From assembly GCA_030655315.1 (NCBI GenBank), contig JAURVT010000029.1:46246-110245 (forward strand): a DNA stretch of 64,000 nucleotides. Reading direction: 5' to 3'. The position numbers and the translations under genes are program-made. The stretch is from Nocardioidaceae bacterium (lineage in GTDB: Bacteria > Actinomycetota > Actinomycetes > Propionibacteriales > Nocardioidaceae). A model generated the notes under the pieces. That model saw nothing but the letters and a program-made list of their open reading frames with translations, was not told the DNA's origin and ran no database searches. Positions 46,520 through 55,600 of this stretch are shown here, piece by piece (the stretch's first letter is position 1; each line of letters opens with the position of its first letter).

Positions 46520-47215
46520 TCAGGCGGTGCGCGACCGCGGCGTGCGGACCGGCCCGTCCGCCCGGCGCCCGGCGAGCCGCCGCACCACCGGGTAGCCGGT
46601 GAGCAGGCCGACGAGGACGCCGAGCTGCATGAGGAACCAGAACACGCCGTCGGTAGCCGGGGGCATGAACGAGCCGTAGTGGAGCAGGAGCATCCAGCCG
46701 ACCATGCCGACGTCGAACGCGAGCACCGTCACCACGGCGGTGCCGACGGCCGCGCCGAGGGTGGGCCGGGCGGCCCGCGTCCCCGCGACGGCGGTGCGCT
46801 CGTGGACAGCGAGCAGGACGATCGCGACCACCCCGATGACGATGATCATCACCCACAGGTCGATGCCGGCGATGGTGAGGCCCGAGGCGAGCACCAGGGG
46901 GACGCCGATCAGGTGGGCGATCGCCGAGGCGCTGCCACCGGGGAGGCCGGCGACCACGGTGGGGGCCTCGGACCCGTCCGTCGCCGACCTAGTGGAACCG
47001 GTCCGGCCGTGCCGGCGGTACAGGACGACGGCGACCGGTCCGAGGTAGAGGGCCGAGGTGATCCAGACGACCTCGCTCGCGACGGTCGCGTGGCGGTGCC
47101 GGCGGACGTGGACGTCGAAGGCGATCACCGCGGCACTGGCGAGGGTGAGCGCGACGACGACCCAGGCGACCGGCGTCAGCCAGGCGGGGACGTTCGAGGT
47201 CATGTCCATGGTCAT
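46520..47215 (-). CDS. DUF4396 membrane protein
   Basis: This 231-residue protein has about six transmembrane helices and matches the DUF4396 family (WITSALYLGPVAVVLY near residue 50, and ALMQ-like VFWFLMQLGVLVGLLTGYPV at the end). The function is unknown; relatives often neighbour copper or multicopper oxidase genes. It begins with two close ATGs (47215, 47209); AGGAAG lies 10 bases before the first. It is convergent with the alcohol dehydrogenase gene. Confidence 0.75.
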   Translation of the reverse strand: MTMDMTSNVPAWLTPVAWVVVALTLASAAVIAFDVHVRRHRHATVASEVVWITSALYLGPVAVVLYRRHGRTGSTRSATDGSEAPTVVAGLPGGSASAIAHLIGVPLVLASGLTIAGIDLWVMIIVIGVVAIVLLAVHERTAVAGTRAARPTLGAAVGTAVVTVLAFDVGMVGWMLLLHYGSFMPPATDGVFWFLMQLGVLVGLLTGYPVVRRLAGRRADGPVRTPRSRTA

Positions 47216-47257
47216 GCGTGATCTACTTCCTGCGAGCCGGGCGGGGGACGGGACGGC

Positions 47258-48109
47258 TCAGGGGAGGGTGAGGATCTCGGCGCCCGTGTCGGTGACCAGC
47301 AGGGTGTGCTCGAACTGGGCGGTCCAGGACTTGTCCCGGGTGGTGACGGTCCAGTCGTCGTCCCACATGTCCCACGCGTAGGAGCCGCTGAGGGTGAGCA
47401 TCGGCTCGATGGTGAACGTCATGCCGGCCTCGATCAGGGTGTCGTGGGCCTCGTCGTCGTAGTGCGGGACGATCAGTCCGTCGTGGAAGGCGGGGCCGAC
47501 GCCGTGGCCGGTGAAGTCACGGACCACGCCGTACCCGAAGCGCTTGGCGTAGGACTCGATGACGCGTCCCACGACGTTGATGCGCCGCCCCGGCTTGACC
47601 GCGCGGATGGCGCGGAGCGTCGCCTCGTGGGTGCGCTCGACCAGCAGCCGGACGTCCTCGCTCACGTCGCCCACCAGGTAGGTCTTGTTGGTGTCACCGT
47701 GGACGCCGTCGACGAACGCCGTGATGTCGATGTTGACGATGTCGCCGTCCTCGAGCGGACGGGCGTCGGGGATGCCGTGGCAGATCACCTCGTTCACGCT
47801 GCTGCACAGGCTCTTGGGATAGCCGCGGTAGCCCAGCGTCGAGGGGTAGCCGCCGTGGTCGACGATGAACTGGTGGCCGACGGCGTCGAGCTCGTCGGTC
47901 GTGACGCCCGGCGCGATCGCGGCCTCGACCGCGTCGAGCGCCTGCGCGGCCACGCGCGACGCGACGCGCATCCGCGCGATCGTGTCGGCGTCGCGCACGC
48001 GCGGCCCCGTGTAGGGGGTCGGGGACGGCTTGCCGACGTACTCCGGCCGCGCGATCGACGCGGGCACGGTGCGCACGGGGGAGATGGCCTGGGGGACGAG
48101 CACGCTCAC
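47258..48109 (-). CDS. map: Methionine aminopeptidase, type I
   Basis: This 283-residue enzyme removes N-terminal methionine from new proteins. It has the five metal ligands in order: two Asp in [15 protein letters not shown], His in GHGVG, Glu in FTIEPM and Glu in QFEHTLLV. The N-terminal extension of about 40 residues with PYTGP is the actinobacterial MapB-like form, thought to contact the ribosome. It starts with GTG at 48109 without an obvious ribosome-binding site. Confidence 0.95.
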   Translation of the reverse strand: MSVLVPQAISPVRTVPASIARPEYVGKPSPTPYTGPRVRDADTIARMRVASRVAAQALDAVEAAIAPGVTTDELDAVGHQFIVDHGGYPSTLGYRGYPKSLCSSVNEVICHGIPDARPLEDGDIVNIDITAFVDGVHGDTNKTYLVGDVSEDVRLLVERTHEATLRAIRAVKPGRRINVVGRVIESYAKRFGYGVVRDFTGHGVGPAFHDGLIVPHYDDEAHDTLIEAGMTFTIEPMLTLSGSYAWDMWDDDWTVTTRDKSWTAQFEHTLLVTDTGAEILTLP

Positions 48110-48183
48110 GTGCCAAGCCTACGGGCACCGGCTGGGGCAGGATGGGGGCGACCGGAGCCCGACCCGCACGGAGGCGACCCACC

Positions 48184-48360
48184 ATGAGCGAGCAGTACTA
48201 CTTCTGCCTCAACCACCACACCGTCGAGGGGAAGGACGGCTGCAAGGCCGCCGACCGGATGGGCCCCTACGACAGCCAGGCCGAGGCGTCCCGGGCGCTC
48301 GAGACCGCGGCCGAGCGCAACGAGCAGTGGGACGACGACCCGAAGTGGAAGGACGACTGA
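48184..48360 (+). CDS. Small soluble hypothetical protein next to map
   Basis: This 58-residue acidic protein begins MSEQYYFCLNHHTVEG and contains a single Cys with a nearby His pair, then a helical charged half (SRALETAAERNEQWDDD). GGAGG precedes the ATG, and CAGGAT at 48138-48143 looks like a -10 box. Proteins of this size and sequence are common beside methionine aminopeptidase genes in actinobacteria, from memory; no function is known. Confidence 0.75.
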   Translation: MSEQYYFCLNHHTVEGKDGCKAADRMGPYDSQAEASRALETAAERNEQWDDDPKWKDD

Positions 48361-48363
48361 GCC

Positions 48364-49194
48364 TCAGGCCGACAGGAACCCGTCCACCACGGGCGCGAGC
48401 TCGTCGCTCTCGGTGAGGATGCCGAGGTGGCCGCCGCGGTAGACGTGCAGGCGGCAGTCGGGCACGAGCCGGGCGATCACCCGGGCGTTGACGAGCGGGA
48501 TGATCGGGTCGTCGTCGCCCGCGAGCACCAGTGTCGGCTGCCGCAGGAACGGCAGGAACGGCAGGCTCGTCCACCCCGACGCCGCCGCCAGCTGCATGTA
48601 GTACCCCCGACGCGGGCCCGCGCGGGTGACGTCGTGCAGAAGCGCGGCCCCGCGGGCGGGATCGTTGCGCATCGAGCCGCCGTAGATGTCGGCGGCGACG
48701 CTGGCGGCGTACTCGGGGTCGCGGTGGCGCCGCGGCGTGAGCATGGTCCGGAGCACGCGGGGGTGCGCAGGCACCATCAGCGACCCGGTGCCGGTGGCGA
48801 CGAGCACCAGGCGCCGCACCCGGCGGCGGGACTGGAACGCCAGCTGCTGGGCCAGGCCGCCGCCCCACGACATGCCGAGCACGTCGAAGTCGTGGTGCCC
48901 CAGACGGGTCATCAGAGCGCCCACCCACGACGACAGCGTCATCAGGTTGTAGAGCACCGGTGACGGGGGCGACCCGCCGACGCCGGGCACGTCGAAGCGG
49001 ACGATCCCGCGCCGGGGGTCGAGCGCGTCGACGAACGGCTGGAGCGCCTCCAGGCTCGCGCCGATGCCGTTGCACAGGAGCAGCGGCGGGGCGTCGGCGA
49101 GGTCGCCGGTGCCCGCCCGCTCGTGGACGCGCACCTGGAGACCGCGGATCGAGAGGGTGCGCAGCCCGTCCCGAGTGGGGGTCGCGCGCGCCAT
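48364..49194 (-). CDS. phaZ: Alpha/beta hydrolase, intracellular PHA depolymerase-like
   Basis: This 276-residue hydrolase has the nucleophile elbow GMSWGGG near residue 107, the acid in AGDDDPIIP and the catalytic His in RGGHLGI. CNGIGASLEA provides the oxyanion hole. This pattern matches PhaZ-type depolymerases and related poly(3-hydroxyalkanoate) hydrolases. Being coupled by a one-base overlap to phaC, it probably degrades the stored polymer, though an accessory thioesterase role is possible. Confidence 0.82.
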   Translation of the reverse strand: MARATPTRDGLRTLSIRGLQVRVHERAGTGDLADAPPLLLCNGIGASLEALQPFVDALDPRRGIVRFDVPGVGGSPPSPVLYNLMTLSSWVGALMTRLGHHDFDVLGMSWGGGLAQQLAFQSRRRVRRLVLVATGTGSLMVPAHPRVLRTMLTPRRHRDPEYAASVAADIYGGSMRNDPARGAALLHDVTRAGPRRGYYMQLAAASGWTSLPFLPFLRQPTLVLAGDDDPIIPLVNARVIARLVPDCRLHVYRGGHLGILTESDELAPVVDGFLSA

Positions 49195-50891
49195 CAGCGG
49201 TCGAGGACGTAGGTGCCGGGGGCGTCGCACAGCGGCTCGAAGGCCGCCGACCCGTGCCGGCGCGGCTTGTTGCGCTCGGGACCGGTGCGCGCGGCCAGCC
49301 AGGCGACGTAGTCCTCCCACCACGTGCCCTGGACGGTCTCGGCCGTCCGGAGCCACTCCTCGGTGTCCGCGGGGTTGGACGCGGCGGTCTGGAAGCGCGC
49401 CTTGGGGTTGCCCGGCGGGTTGACCATGGAGGCGATGTGGCCGCTGGTGGACAGGATGAAGCGGGTGTCGCCGCCCAGCAGCTGCGTGGTGCGGTAGCAG
49501 GCCTCCCACGCGCACAGGTGGTCCGCGATGCCCGCGACCACGTAGGCGTCGGTGTCGACCTTGCCGAGGTCGACCTCGCTGCCGAGCATCGAGGTGCCGC
49601 CTGCGCGGGTGAGGCCGTTCTCGACGGCGATCTGCATGAAGTCGCGGTGCATGGCCGCGCTCATCCGGACCGGGTCGGCGTTCCAGAACAGGATGTCGAA
49701 CGCCTTGGGTGTCTTGCCGAGCAGGTAGCTGCTCACCCAGTAGTTCCAGACCAGGTCGTTGGGGCGGAGCCAGGCGAACACCTCGGCGAGCATCCGTCCG
49801 TCGAGGTAGCCCTTCTCCTGCGAGACCTTGGTCGCCGCGGCGGCGACCTTGCGCGAGACCAGGGCGCTGGGCATGCCGGCCCGCGCCTGGTCGATCACGG
49901 TGACGGCGAGGCTGAACGCCGCGACCCGCCCGAGGTCGCCGACGGCCGCGAGGTGGGCCATCACCATCGAGGCGAGCATGCCGCCCGAGCACAGCGCGAA
50001 CAGGGCGACCTGCTCCGAGCGGGAGATCGCCTGGGCGGCGTCCATCGCCTCGACGACGGCGCGCCCGTAGACGTCGGTGCCCCAGTCGGCGTGCCGGGCG
50101 TCGGGGTTGCGCCACGAGATGCAGTAGACCTGCTGGCCGTTGGCGACGAGGTGCTCGACGAGGCTGCGCTCGGGCGCGAGGTCGATCACGTAGTACTTGT
50201 TGATCGTCGGCGGCACGATCAACAGCGGCACGGTGCGGACCTTGGGGGTCTGCGGGGTGTACTGGATCAGCTCGAAGACGTCGGTGCGCAGCACCACGGC
50301 ACCGGGCGTCACCGCGATGTCGCGCCCCACCTCGAAGGCGTCCGGCTCGACCATCGACGGCACCCGCGGGGCCGAGGCCATGTCGCGGACGAGCCGGCGA
50401 CCGCCCGTCACGAGGTTCTGGCCGCCGGTGTCGACGACGGACTTGAGCACGGCCGGGTTGAGGAGCGGGTTGTTGCTCGGCGCGGACGCCTCGACGAGGT
50501 TGTCGACGACGAACGTCATCCGCTGCTCGTCGCCCCAGTCCAGGCCCGCGTCGGCCACCAGGCCACGCGCGGTGTGGCTGGTGGCGAGGTACGTCTGCAG
50601 GGTGCGGTGGAGCAGCGGGTTCTGCGTCCAGCCCGGCTCGGTGAAGCGCCGGTCCTTCTCGTCGGCCTCGAGCTCGGAGCGACCCACCGCGATCCGCCCG
50701 AGCTCGGACGCGAGGTCGAGGCCGCGGGCGGCGACCCGGTCGGGACGCTTGGCGAGGTTGAGCGCCCAGCGGACGCCGGACATCCCGGGCACGAAGCGGC
50801 GCAGCGGGTTGCGGGCGGCGTCGGTCAGCAGCAGGTCGAGCGGGGTGGCGGCGTCGGAGCCGTCGTCGCGCAGGTCGGTGGCCGTGGTCAT
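49194..50891 (-). CDS. phaC: Poly(3-hydroxyalkanoate) synthase
   Basis: This 565-residue enzyme polymerises hydroxyacyl-CoA into storage polyester granules. The lipase-like box reads FALCSGGM with the catalytic Cys, followed by the Asp in AGIADHLC and His in STSGHIAS. Length and lack of a nearby phaE suggest class I or II. The gene lies between fadD-like and phaZ-like genes, each joined by one-base overlaps, so synthesis, precursor activation and breakdown share an mRNA. Confidence 0.93.
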   Translation of the reverse strand: MTTATDLRDDGSDAATPLDLLLTDAARNPLRRFVPGMSGVRWALNLAKRPDRVAARGLDLASELGRIAVGRSELEADEKDRRFTEPGWTQNPLLHRTLQTYLATSHTARGLVADAGLDWGDEQRMTFVVDNLVEASAPSNNPLLNPAVLKSVVDTGGQNLVTGGRRLVRDMASAPRVPSMVEPDAFEVGRDIAVTPGAVVLRTDVFELIQYTPQTPKVRTVPLLIVPPTINKYYVIDLAPERSLVEHLVANGQQVYCISWRNPDARHADWGTDVYGRAVVEAMDAAQAISRSEQVALFALCSGGMLASMVMAHLAAVGDLGRVAAFSLAVTVIDQARAGMPSALVSRKVAAAATKVSQEKGYLDGRMLAEVFAWLRPNDLVWNYWVSSYLLGKTPKAFDILFWNADPVRMSAAMHRDFMQIAVENGLTRAGGTSMLGSEVDLGKVDTDAYVVAGIADHLCAWEACYRTTQLLGGDTRFILSTSGHIASMVNPPGNPKARFQTAASNPADTEEWLRTAETVQGTWWEDYVAWLAARTGPERNKPRRHGSAAFEPLCDAPGTYVLDR

Positions 50892-52390
50892 CAGGACTCC
50901 TCGGAGGGGGCGTGGACCTCGCGGCGCAGGATCTTGCCGGTGGGTCCCTTGGGGAGCTCGTCCACGATCCAGATCTGGCGCGGGTACTTGTAGGCCGCCA
51001 GGCCCTCCTTGGCGAAGTCGCGCAGCTCCTCGACGCTGACCTCCTGGCCGGGCTTCAGCGCGACGGCCGCGCCGACCTCCTCGCCGAGCTCGTCGTGGGC
51101 GATGCCGACGACCGCGACCTCGGCGACCGCGTCGTGCTCGTACAGCGCCTCCTCCACCTCGCGCGGGTAGACGTTGTAGCCGCCCCTGATGATGAGGTCC
51201 TTCTTGCGGTCGACGATGAAGTAGTAGCCGTCGTCGTCCTGCTTGGCCATGTCGCCGCTGCGGAACCAGCCGTCGGGGATCGACTCGGCGGTGGCGTCCT
51301 CGCGGCCCCAGTAGCCCTTCATCACGTTCTCGCCGCGGATCGCGATCTCGCCGACCTCGCCCGCCTCGACGTCCTGGCCGTCGTCGTCCAGGACCCGCAT
51401 CTCGACGCCGCGCACGGGCACGCCGATCGAGCCGGGCTTGCGCTCGATGTCGGGCCGGTTGAAGGAGGCCACGGGGGAGGTCTCGGACAGGCCGTAGCCC
51501 TCGAGCACGACGCAGCCGAAGGTCTCCTCGAACCTGCGCATCACCTCGACGGGCATAGCCGAGCCGCCGGAGATGCAGGTGCGCAGGCTCGCGACGTCGG
51601 CCGAGCCCGCGTCGGGCGCATGCAGCATGCCCGCGTACATCGTCGGCACGCCCTCGAATACGGTGACCCGGTCGCGACCGATCACCTCGAGCGCCTTGGC
51701 CGCGTCGAAGCGGGGGATCAGGGTGAGGCAGGCGCCCTTGAGCACCGACGCGTTCAGGCCGCACGTCAGGCCGAAGCAGTGGAACAGCGGCAGGCAGCCC
51801 ATCACGACGTCGTCGGGGGTGAGCTCGACGAGCGTCTCGGCGCTCACCGCGGCGTTGGTGGCCATGTTGGCGTGGGTGAGCTCGGCGCCCTTGGGCTGGC
51901 CGGTGGTGCCGGACGTGTAGAGCAGCACGACGGTGTCGTCGTCGGCGCGGTCGACGACCTCGGCGCTCGGCTCGTGCTCGCCCAGCAGGCTCGCGAAGTC
52001 GGCCGGGTCGACCGCGACGCAGTCGATGCCGACGCTCGCCGCGGCCTTGGAGGCCTCGTCGGCCATCTCGTGCCAGGCGAAGACGACCGTCGCACCTGAG
52101 TCGGTGAGGTAGTACTCGACCTCCCGGGCCTTGAGCAGCGGGTTCATCGGCACGACCACGGCGCCCACGGCGAGCGCACCGTAGAACAGCACGGGGTAGG
52201 CGGGCACGTTGGGCAGCACCAGGCCCACCCGGTCACCGGGTCCGACGCCCCGGTCGAGCAGCAGGGCCGCGGCCCGCTGGGCGCCGTCCTGGAGCTCGGC
52301 GTAGGTGAGCACGGTCTCGTCGAGACGCACGGCCGGGCGTCCGCCGTGCTCGGCCACGGTGGTGGCGAGGTTCTGGGCGAGGTTGGTCAC
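50891..52390 (-). CDS. Long-chain acyl-CoA ligase (AMP-binding, FadD-like)
   Basis: This 499-residue enzyme has the AMP-binding motif [18 protein letters not shown] near residue 165. YGLSETSP near 303, the GWFRSGDMA motif and the C-terminal PTGKILRRE lysine motif are also present. It activates fatty acids to acyl-CoA at the cost of ATP to AMP. In this operon it probably feeds PHA synthesis from fatty acids. The GTG at 52390 follows GGAGG. Confidence 0.92.
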   Translation of the reverse strand: MTNLAQNLATTVAEHGGRPAVRLDETVLTYAELQDGAQRAAALLLDRGVGPGDRVGLVLPNVPAYPVLFYGALAVGAVVVPMNPLLKAREVEYYLTDSGATVVFAWHEMADEASKAAASVGIDCVAVDPADFASLLGEHEPSAEVVDRADDDTVVLLYTSGTTGQPKGAELTHANMATNAAVSAETLVELTPDDVVMGCLPLFHCFGLTCGLNASVLKGACLTLIPRFDAAKALEVIGRDRVTVFEGVPTMYAGMLHAPDAGSADVASLRTCISGGSAMPVEVMRRFEETFGCVVLEGYGLSETSPVASFNRPDIERKPGSIGVPVRGVEMRVLDDDGQDVEAGEVGEIAIRGENVMKGYWGREDATAESIPDGWFRSGDMAKQDDDGYYFIVDRKKDLIIRGGYNVYPREVEEALYEHDAVAEVAVVGIAHDELGEEVGAAVALKPGQEVSVEELRDFAKEGLAAYKYPRQIWIVDELPKGPTGKILRREVHAPSEES

Positions 52391-52484
52391 GGAGGCCTCC
52401 GGGGGTCGTGGGTCAGTGACCTGACTACCTGAGTGTGACCTGCCGCACAACTCGGACGGCGAGGGGTCGTGGGGCTGTCTGTGT

Positions 52485-52499
52485 AATGATGTAATCATT
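52485..52499. promoter_or_regulatory. AT-rich inverted repeat, probable operator
   Basis: AATGAT-GTA-ATCATT is a perfect inverted repeat with 6-bp arms in otherwise very GC-rich DNA. Two direct copies of TGTAATSA (52482-52489 and 52490-52497) overlap it. It lies 31 bp before the ATG at 52530 and 95 bp before the divergent acyl-CoA ligase gene, so it could control both. Confidence 0.55.
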
Positions 52500-52529
52500 T
52501 GCTAGGCACTGAACGTCCGGAGGGACACC

Positions 52530-53018
52530 ATGAGCGACGACGACATCCGCGGGTACGTCCAGGGACGGCTCCCCGACGACTGGTTCATCGAGCCGGTGAC
52601 GGTCGAGGTCGACCGCGAGGAGGTGCTGGTGCGCGGCCGCGTGGCGCCCCCGGGCGACGGGTCCGACGGTGCCGCCGAGGAGGGCCGGATCTCCCGGTTC
52701 CGCGAGGACACCCGAGAGGCCCGGATCCGCGTGGCCCGCGAGCTCGAGCAGCGCTTCGGTCGCAAGGTGGCGTGGGCGGTCGACTGCGGGGGCACCTCGC
52801 GGACGTTCACCGCGCTGTCCGTGCCGGTGATGACGCGGCTGCGCCAGCCCGAGCGGCTCGTGCTCGACACCCTGGTGGCCGCCGGCGTGGCGCGGAGCCG
52901 GTCGGACGCGCTGGGCTGGTGCGTGCGCCTGGTCGGGCGCCACGCCGACGACTGGCTGGCCGAGCTGCGCGAGGCGATGACCACCGTGGAGCAGGTGCGG
53001 GAGCGCGGGCCACAATGA
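52530..53018 (+). CDS. Putative DNA-binding regulator or hypothetical protein
   Basis: This 162-residue protein has an N-terminal alpha/beta part (EVDREEVLVRGRV) and a linker. Its C-terminal region (about 105-160), RLRQPERLVLDTLVAAGVARSRSDALGWCVRLV, has the look of a ribbon-helix-helix domain. No family name comes to mind. An AT-rich palindrome just before the gene suggests autoregulation. CGGAGGGACACC precedes the ATG. The following npdG gene may have its own leaderless promoter. Confidence 0.65.
   Translation: MSDDDIRGYVQGRLPDDWFIEPVTVEVDREEVLVRGRVAPPGDGSDGAAEEGRISRFREDTREARIRVARELEQRFGRKVAWAVDCGGTSRTFTALSVPVMTRLRQPERLVLDTLVAAGVARSRSDALGWCVRLVGRHADDWLAELREAMTTVEQVRERGPQ
53011..53016 (+). 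promoter_or_regulatory. -10 box of a probable leaderless promoter for npdG
   Basis: CACAAT ends 6 bases before the npdG ATG at 53023, overlapping the stop of the preceding gene. No ribosome-binding site is visible for npdG. Confidence 0.4.
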
Positions 53019-53022
53019 CGCC

Positions 53023-53679
53023 ATGACGGCTGAGCAGGCACCGACGCGGACCATCGGGATCATCGGCGGCACGGGGCCGCAGGGACGGGGGCTGGCGACC
53101 CGCTGGGCGGTCGCGGGCGTGCCCGTCACCCTCGGCTCCCGCGACGCCGCTCGCGCCGCCGAGGTGGCGGCCGAGGTGGGGCACGGGGTCCGCGGCGCCT
53201 CGAACGAGGTCGCGGCCGCGTCCGAGGTCGTCGTCGTGACCGTCCCCTGGGACGCGCACGAGGTCACGCTGCGCGCCCTCGCCCCGGCCCTGCGGGGCCG
53301 CATCGTCGTCGACTCGGTGAACCCGCTGGGGTTCGACGAGCGGGGCCCCTTCGCGCTGCCGGTGCTCGAGGGCAGTGCCGCCCAGCAGGCCGAGGCGCTG
53401 CTCCCGGAGTCCACGGTGGTCGCCGCCTTCCACCACGTGTCGGCCGTGACGCTCGCCGACCTGGAGGTCACCGACCTCGACCTCGACGTGCTCGTGCTCG
53501 GCGACGACCGTGACGCGGTCGACGTCGTCGTCGGGCTCGCCGGCCTGATGCCCGGCGTCCGCGGTCTGTACGGCGGCCGGCTGCGCAACGCTCACCAGGT
53601 GGAGGCGCTGACCGCCAACCTGATCGCGATCAACCGTCGCTACAAGGCGCACGCGGGCCTGCGGATCACCGACGTCTGA
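53023..53679 (+). CDS. npdG: NADPH-dependent F420 reductase
   Basis: This 218-residue enzyme moves hydride between NADPH and coenzyme F420. The Rossmann motif IGIIGGTGPQGRGLA starts at residue 11, and SRDAAR follows as the NADP phosphate-binding loop. DSVNPLGFDERG and the C-terminal HQVEALTANLIAINRRYK are also typical. Its presence shows that the organism uses F420. The gene ends in a TGATG overlap with a small membrane protein gene. Confidence 0.9.
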   Translation: MTAEQAPTRTIGIIGGTGPQGRGLATRWAVAGVPVTLGSRDAARAAEVAAEVGHGVRGASNEVAAASEVVVVTVPWDAHEVTLRALAPALRGRIVVDSVNPLGFDERGPFALPVLEGSAAQQAEALLPESTVVAAFHHVSAVTLADLEVTDLDLDVLVLGDDRDAVDVVVGLAGLMPGVRGLYGGRLRNAHQVEALTANLIAINRRYKAHAGLRITDV

Positions 53680-53939
53680 TGGCCCGGCTGCGGCTCTCGC
53701 GGTCCGGGCCGTGGATCGCGGTGGGCGGCCTGGTCTGCCTGCTCTGGATCGACCTCGCCAGCATCCTGTTCGCGCCGTGGTGGGGCGTCGCCCTGATGCT
53801 GCTGGTCTGGCTCGTCTGTGCCGTCCTCGTCCTCGGCTGGTCCCGCATCCACCCGGCGCGGACGGCGTTCGTGCCGCTCGTCGGCCTCCTCGCCTGGGCC
53901 GGGGTCGTGGCCCTTGGGTTCGGGGCGTGGGGCTGGTGA
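53679..53939 (+). CDS. Small three-helix membrane protein
   Basis: This 86-residue protein has three hydrophobic segments (about 11-27, 33-54 and 62-84) and little else. The ATG overlaps the npdG stop by one base. Its function is unknown; the coupling to npdG suggests co-expression. Confidence 0.7.
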   Translation: MARLRLSRSGPWIAVGGLVCLLWIDLASILFAPWWGVALMLLVWLVCAVLVLGWSRIHPARTAFVPLVGLLAWAGVVALGFGAWGW

Positions 53940-54031
53940 GGTGCGCGGCGGATCGCTCGGCGAGCGTCCGGCGCCCGCGCTGTCGGCCCACGGGTCTACG
54001 GTGCGGGGACGGACCGGACGAGGGAGCGACG

Positions 54032-54616
54032 ATGACCGACGTGCTGCTGTTCCACCACGCGCAGGGCCTCACCGCGGGGGTCCGGGCCCTGGCCGAACGG
54101 ATGCGGGCGGCGGGCCACGTGGTGACCGCGCCCGACCTGTTCGACGGTGCCACCTTCGACACCGTCGAGGCCGGGGTCGCCCACGCGCGGGCCATCGGGT
54201 TCGACGCCGTCGCCGAGCGGGGGAGGGCGGTCGCCGAGACCCTGACGTCCGAGCTCGTCTACGTCGGCTGGTCCCTCGGGGTGATGTCCGCCCAGGCGCT
54301 GGCCCAGACCCGGCCCGGGGCCCGGGGAGCGGTGCTGATGGAGTCGTGCCTGCCCGCCGAGGCCTTCGGCGGGCCCTGGCCGTCCGGGGTCGCACTGCAG
54401 GTGCACGGCATGGACGCCGACCCGATCTTCGCCGGCGAGGGCGACCTCGACGCGGCGCGCGAGCTGGTGGCGTCGGTGCCGGGGGCGGAGCTGTTCACCT
54501 ACCCCGGCGACGTGCACCTGTTCGCCGACCACGGCCTGGCCACGTACGACGAGACCGCCGCGACCGTGCTCGTCGGGCGCGTGCTGGGCTTCCTGGCGGA
54601 CCTCACGCCGTCCTGA
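54032..54616 (+). CDS. Dienelactone hydrolase-family protein
   Basis: This 194-residue hydrolase has the compact DLH fold: it starts with VLLFHHAQGLTAGVRALAERM and has the elbow YVGWSLGVMSAQ. An Asp in VHGMDADPIF and His in YPGDVHLFADH complete the set. The nucleophile position in GWSLG is Ser rather than the Cys of true dienelactone hydrolases. GGGAGCGACG precedes the ATG and TACGGT (53997-54002) may be its -10 box. The substrate is unknown. Confidence 0.82.
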   Translation: MTDVLLFHHAQGLTAGVRALAERMRAAGHVVTAPDLFDGATFDTVEAGVAHARAIGFDAVAERGRAVAETLTSELVYVGWSLGVMSAQALAQTRPGARGAVLMESCLPAEAFGGPWPSGVALQVHGMDADPIFAGEGDLDAARELVASVPGAELFTYPGDVHLFADHGLATYDETAATVLVGRVLGFLADLTPS

Positions 54617-54640
54617 CCGTCCTCGCCCTCGGGAGGACGA

Positions 54641-54677
54641 ATCGGCGTATGACCACGTGGACTGGTCATGCGCCGAT
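54641..54677. terminator. Long inverted repeat between convergent genes
   Basis: Arms 54641-54655 and 54663-54677 match at 14 of 15 bases around a 7-nt loop. It lies between the DLH-family gene and convergent panB and may be a bidirectional terminator. No T-tract is present on either side. Confidence 0.5.
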
Positions 54678-54749
54678 GCCCCGGTCGTCACGGGCCGGGA
54701 CGAGCGGCGACGGGCCGACCGACGCGGCGGCCGGGCACTGCCCAGGTGG

Positions 54750-55598
54750 TCAGCCCTCGAAGGTGTGCTCCGCCGCCGGGAAGACGCCCTCGCGGACCTC
54801 GCGGTCGTAGGTCCGCGCGGCCTCCAGCATCACCCCGCGCAGGTCGGCGTACTGCTTGACGAACCGCGGCATCCGGCCCGACCGGAGGCCCATCATGTCC
54901 TGCCAGACGAGCACCTGGCCGTCGGTGGCCGGGCCGGCACCGATGCCGACGGTGGGCACGCGCAGGCGTCGCGTGACCTCGGCGGCGACGTCGCCCGGCA
55001 CCATCTCCATCAGCACCGCGAACGCCCCGGCCTCCTGCAGCGCCTCGGCCTCGGCGAGGGTGCGCTCCGCGGCGTCACCGCGGCCCTGGACCCGGTAGCC
55101 GCCGAGCGCGTGCTCGGACTGCGGCGTGAACCCGATGTGCGCCATCACGGGGATGCCGCCGCGCGTCAGCAGCTCCACCTGGGGCACCATCGCGAGCCCG
55201 CCCTCGAGCTTGACGGCGTGCACCTCGGCCTCCTTCATGAAGCGCACCGCGGTGTCGTAGGCCTGCTCGGGCGAGCCCTGGTAGCTGCCGAACGGCAGGT
55301 CGGCGACCACGAGCGCGTGCTCGGCCGACCGGGCGACGGCCCGGGCGAGCGGGATCAGCTCGTCCACCGTGACCGGCAGCGAGGTGGTGTGGCCGTAGAC
55401 GTTGTTGGACGCCGAGTCGCCCACGAGGAGGACCGGGACGCCCGCCTCGTCGAAGACCTGTGCGGCGTACTGGTCGTAGGCGGTGAGCATCGACCAGTGC
55501 TCGCCGCGATCCTTCATCTGCTGCAGGGTGTGCGTGCGCACCCGGCGACGCGGCGGGGGCGCCGCGGACCCGTACGGTGCGGGCTCCTCCGCCGCCAC
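54750..55598 (-). CDS. panB: 3-methyl-2-oxobutanoate hydroxymethyltransferase (PanB)
   Basis: This 282-residue enzyme (EC 2.1.2.11) makes ketopantoate in pantothenate and CoA synthesis. It has the start [31 protein letters not shown] with the metal-binding Asp, VKLEGG and [14 protein letters not shown]. The GTG at 55598 lies 2 bases past the pepN stop, so pepN and panB are probably one transcript. No panC or panD lies in the window. Confidence 0.94.
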   Translation of the reverse strand: MAAEEPAPYGSAAPPPRRRVRTHTLQQMKDRGEHWSMLTAYDQYAAQVFDEAGVPVLLVGDSASNNVYGHTTSLPVTVDELIPLARAVARSAEHALVVADLPFGSYQGSPEQAYDTAVRFMKEAEVHAVKLEGGLAMVPQVELLTRGGIPVMAHIGFTPQSEHALGGYRVQGRGDAAERTLAEAEALQEAGAFAVLMEMVPGDVAAEVTRRLRVPTVGIGAGPATDGQVLVWQDMMGLRSGRMPRFVKQYADLRGVMLEAARTYDREVREGVFPAAEHTFEG

Positions 55599-55600
55599 GG

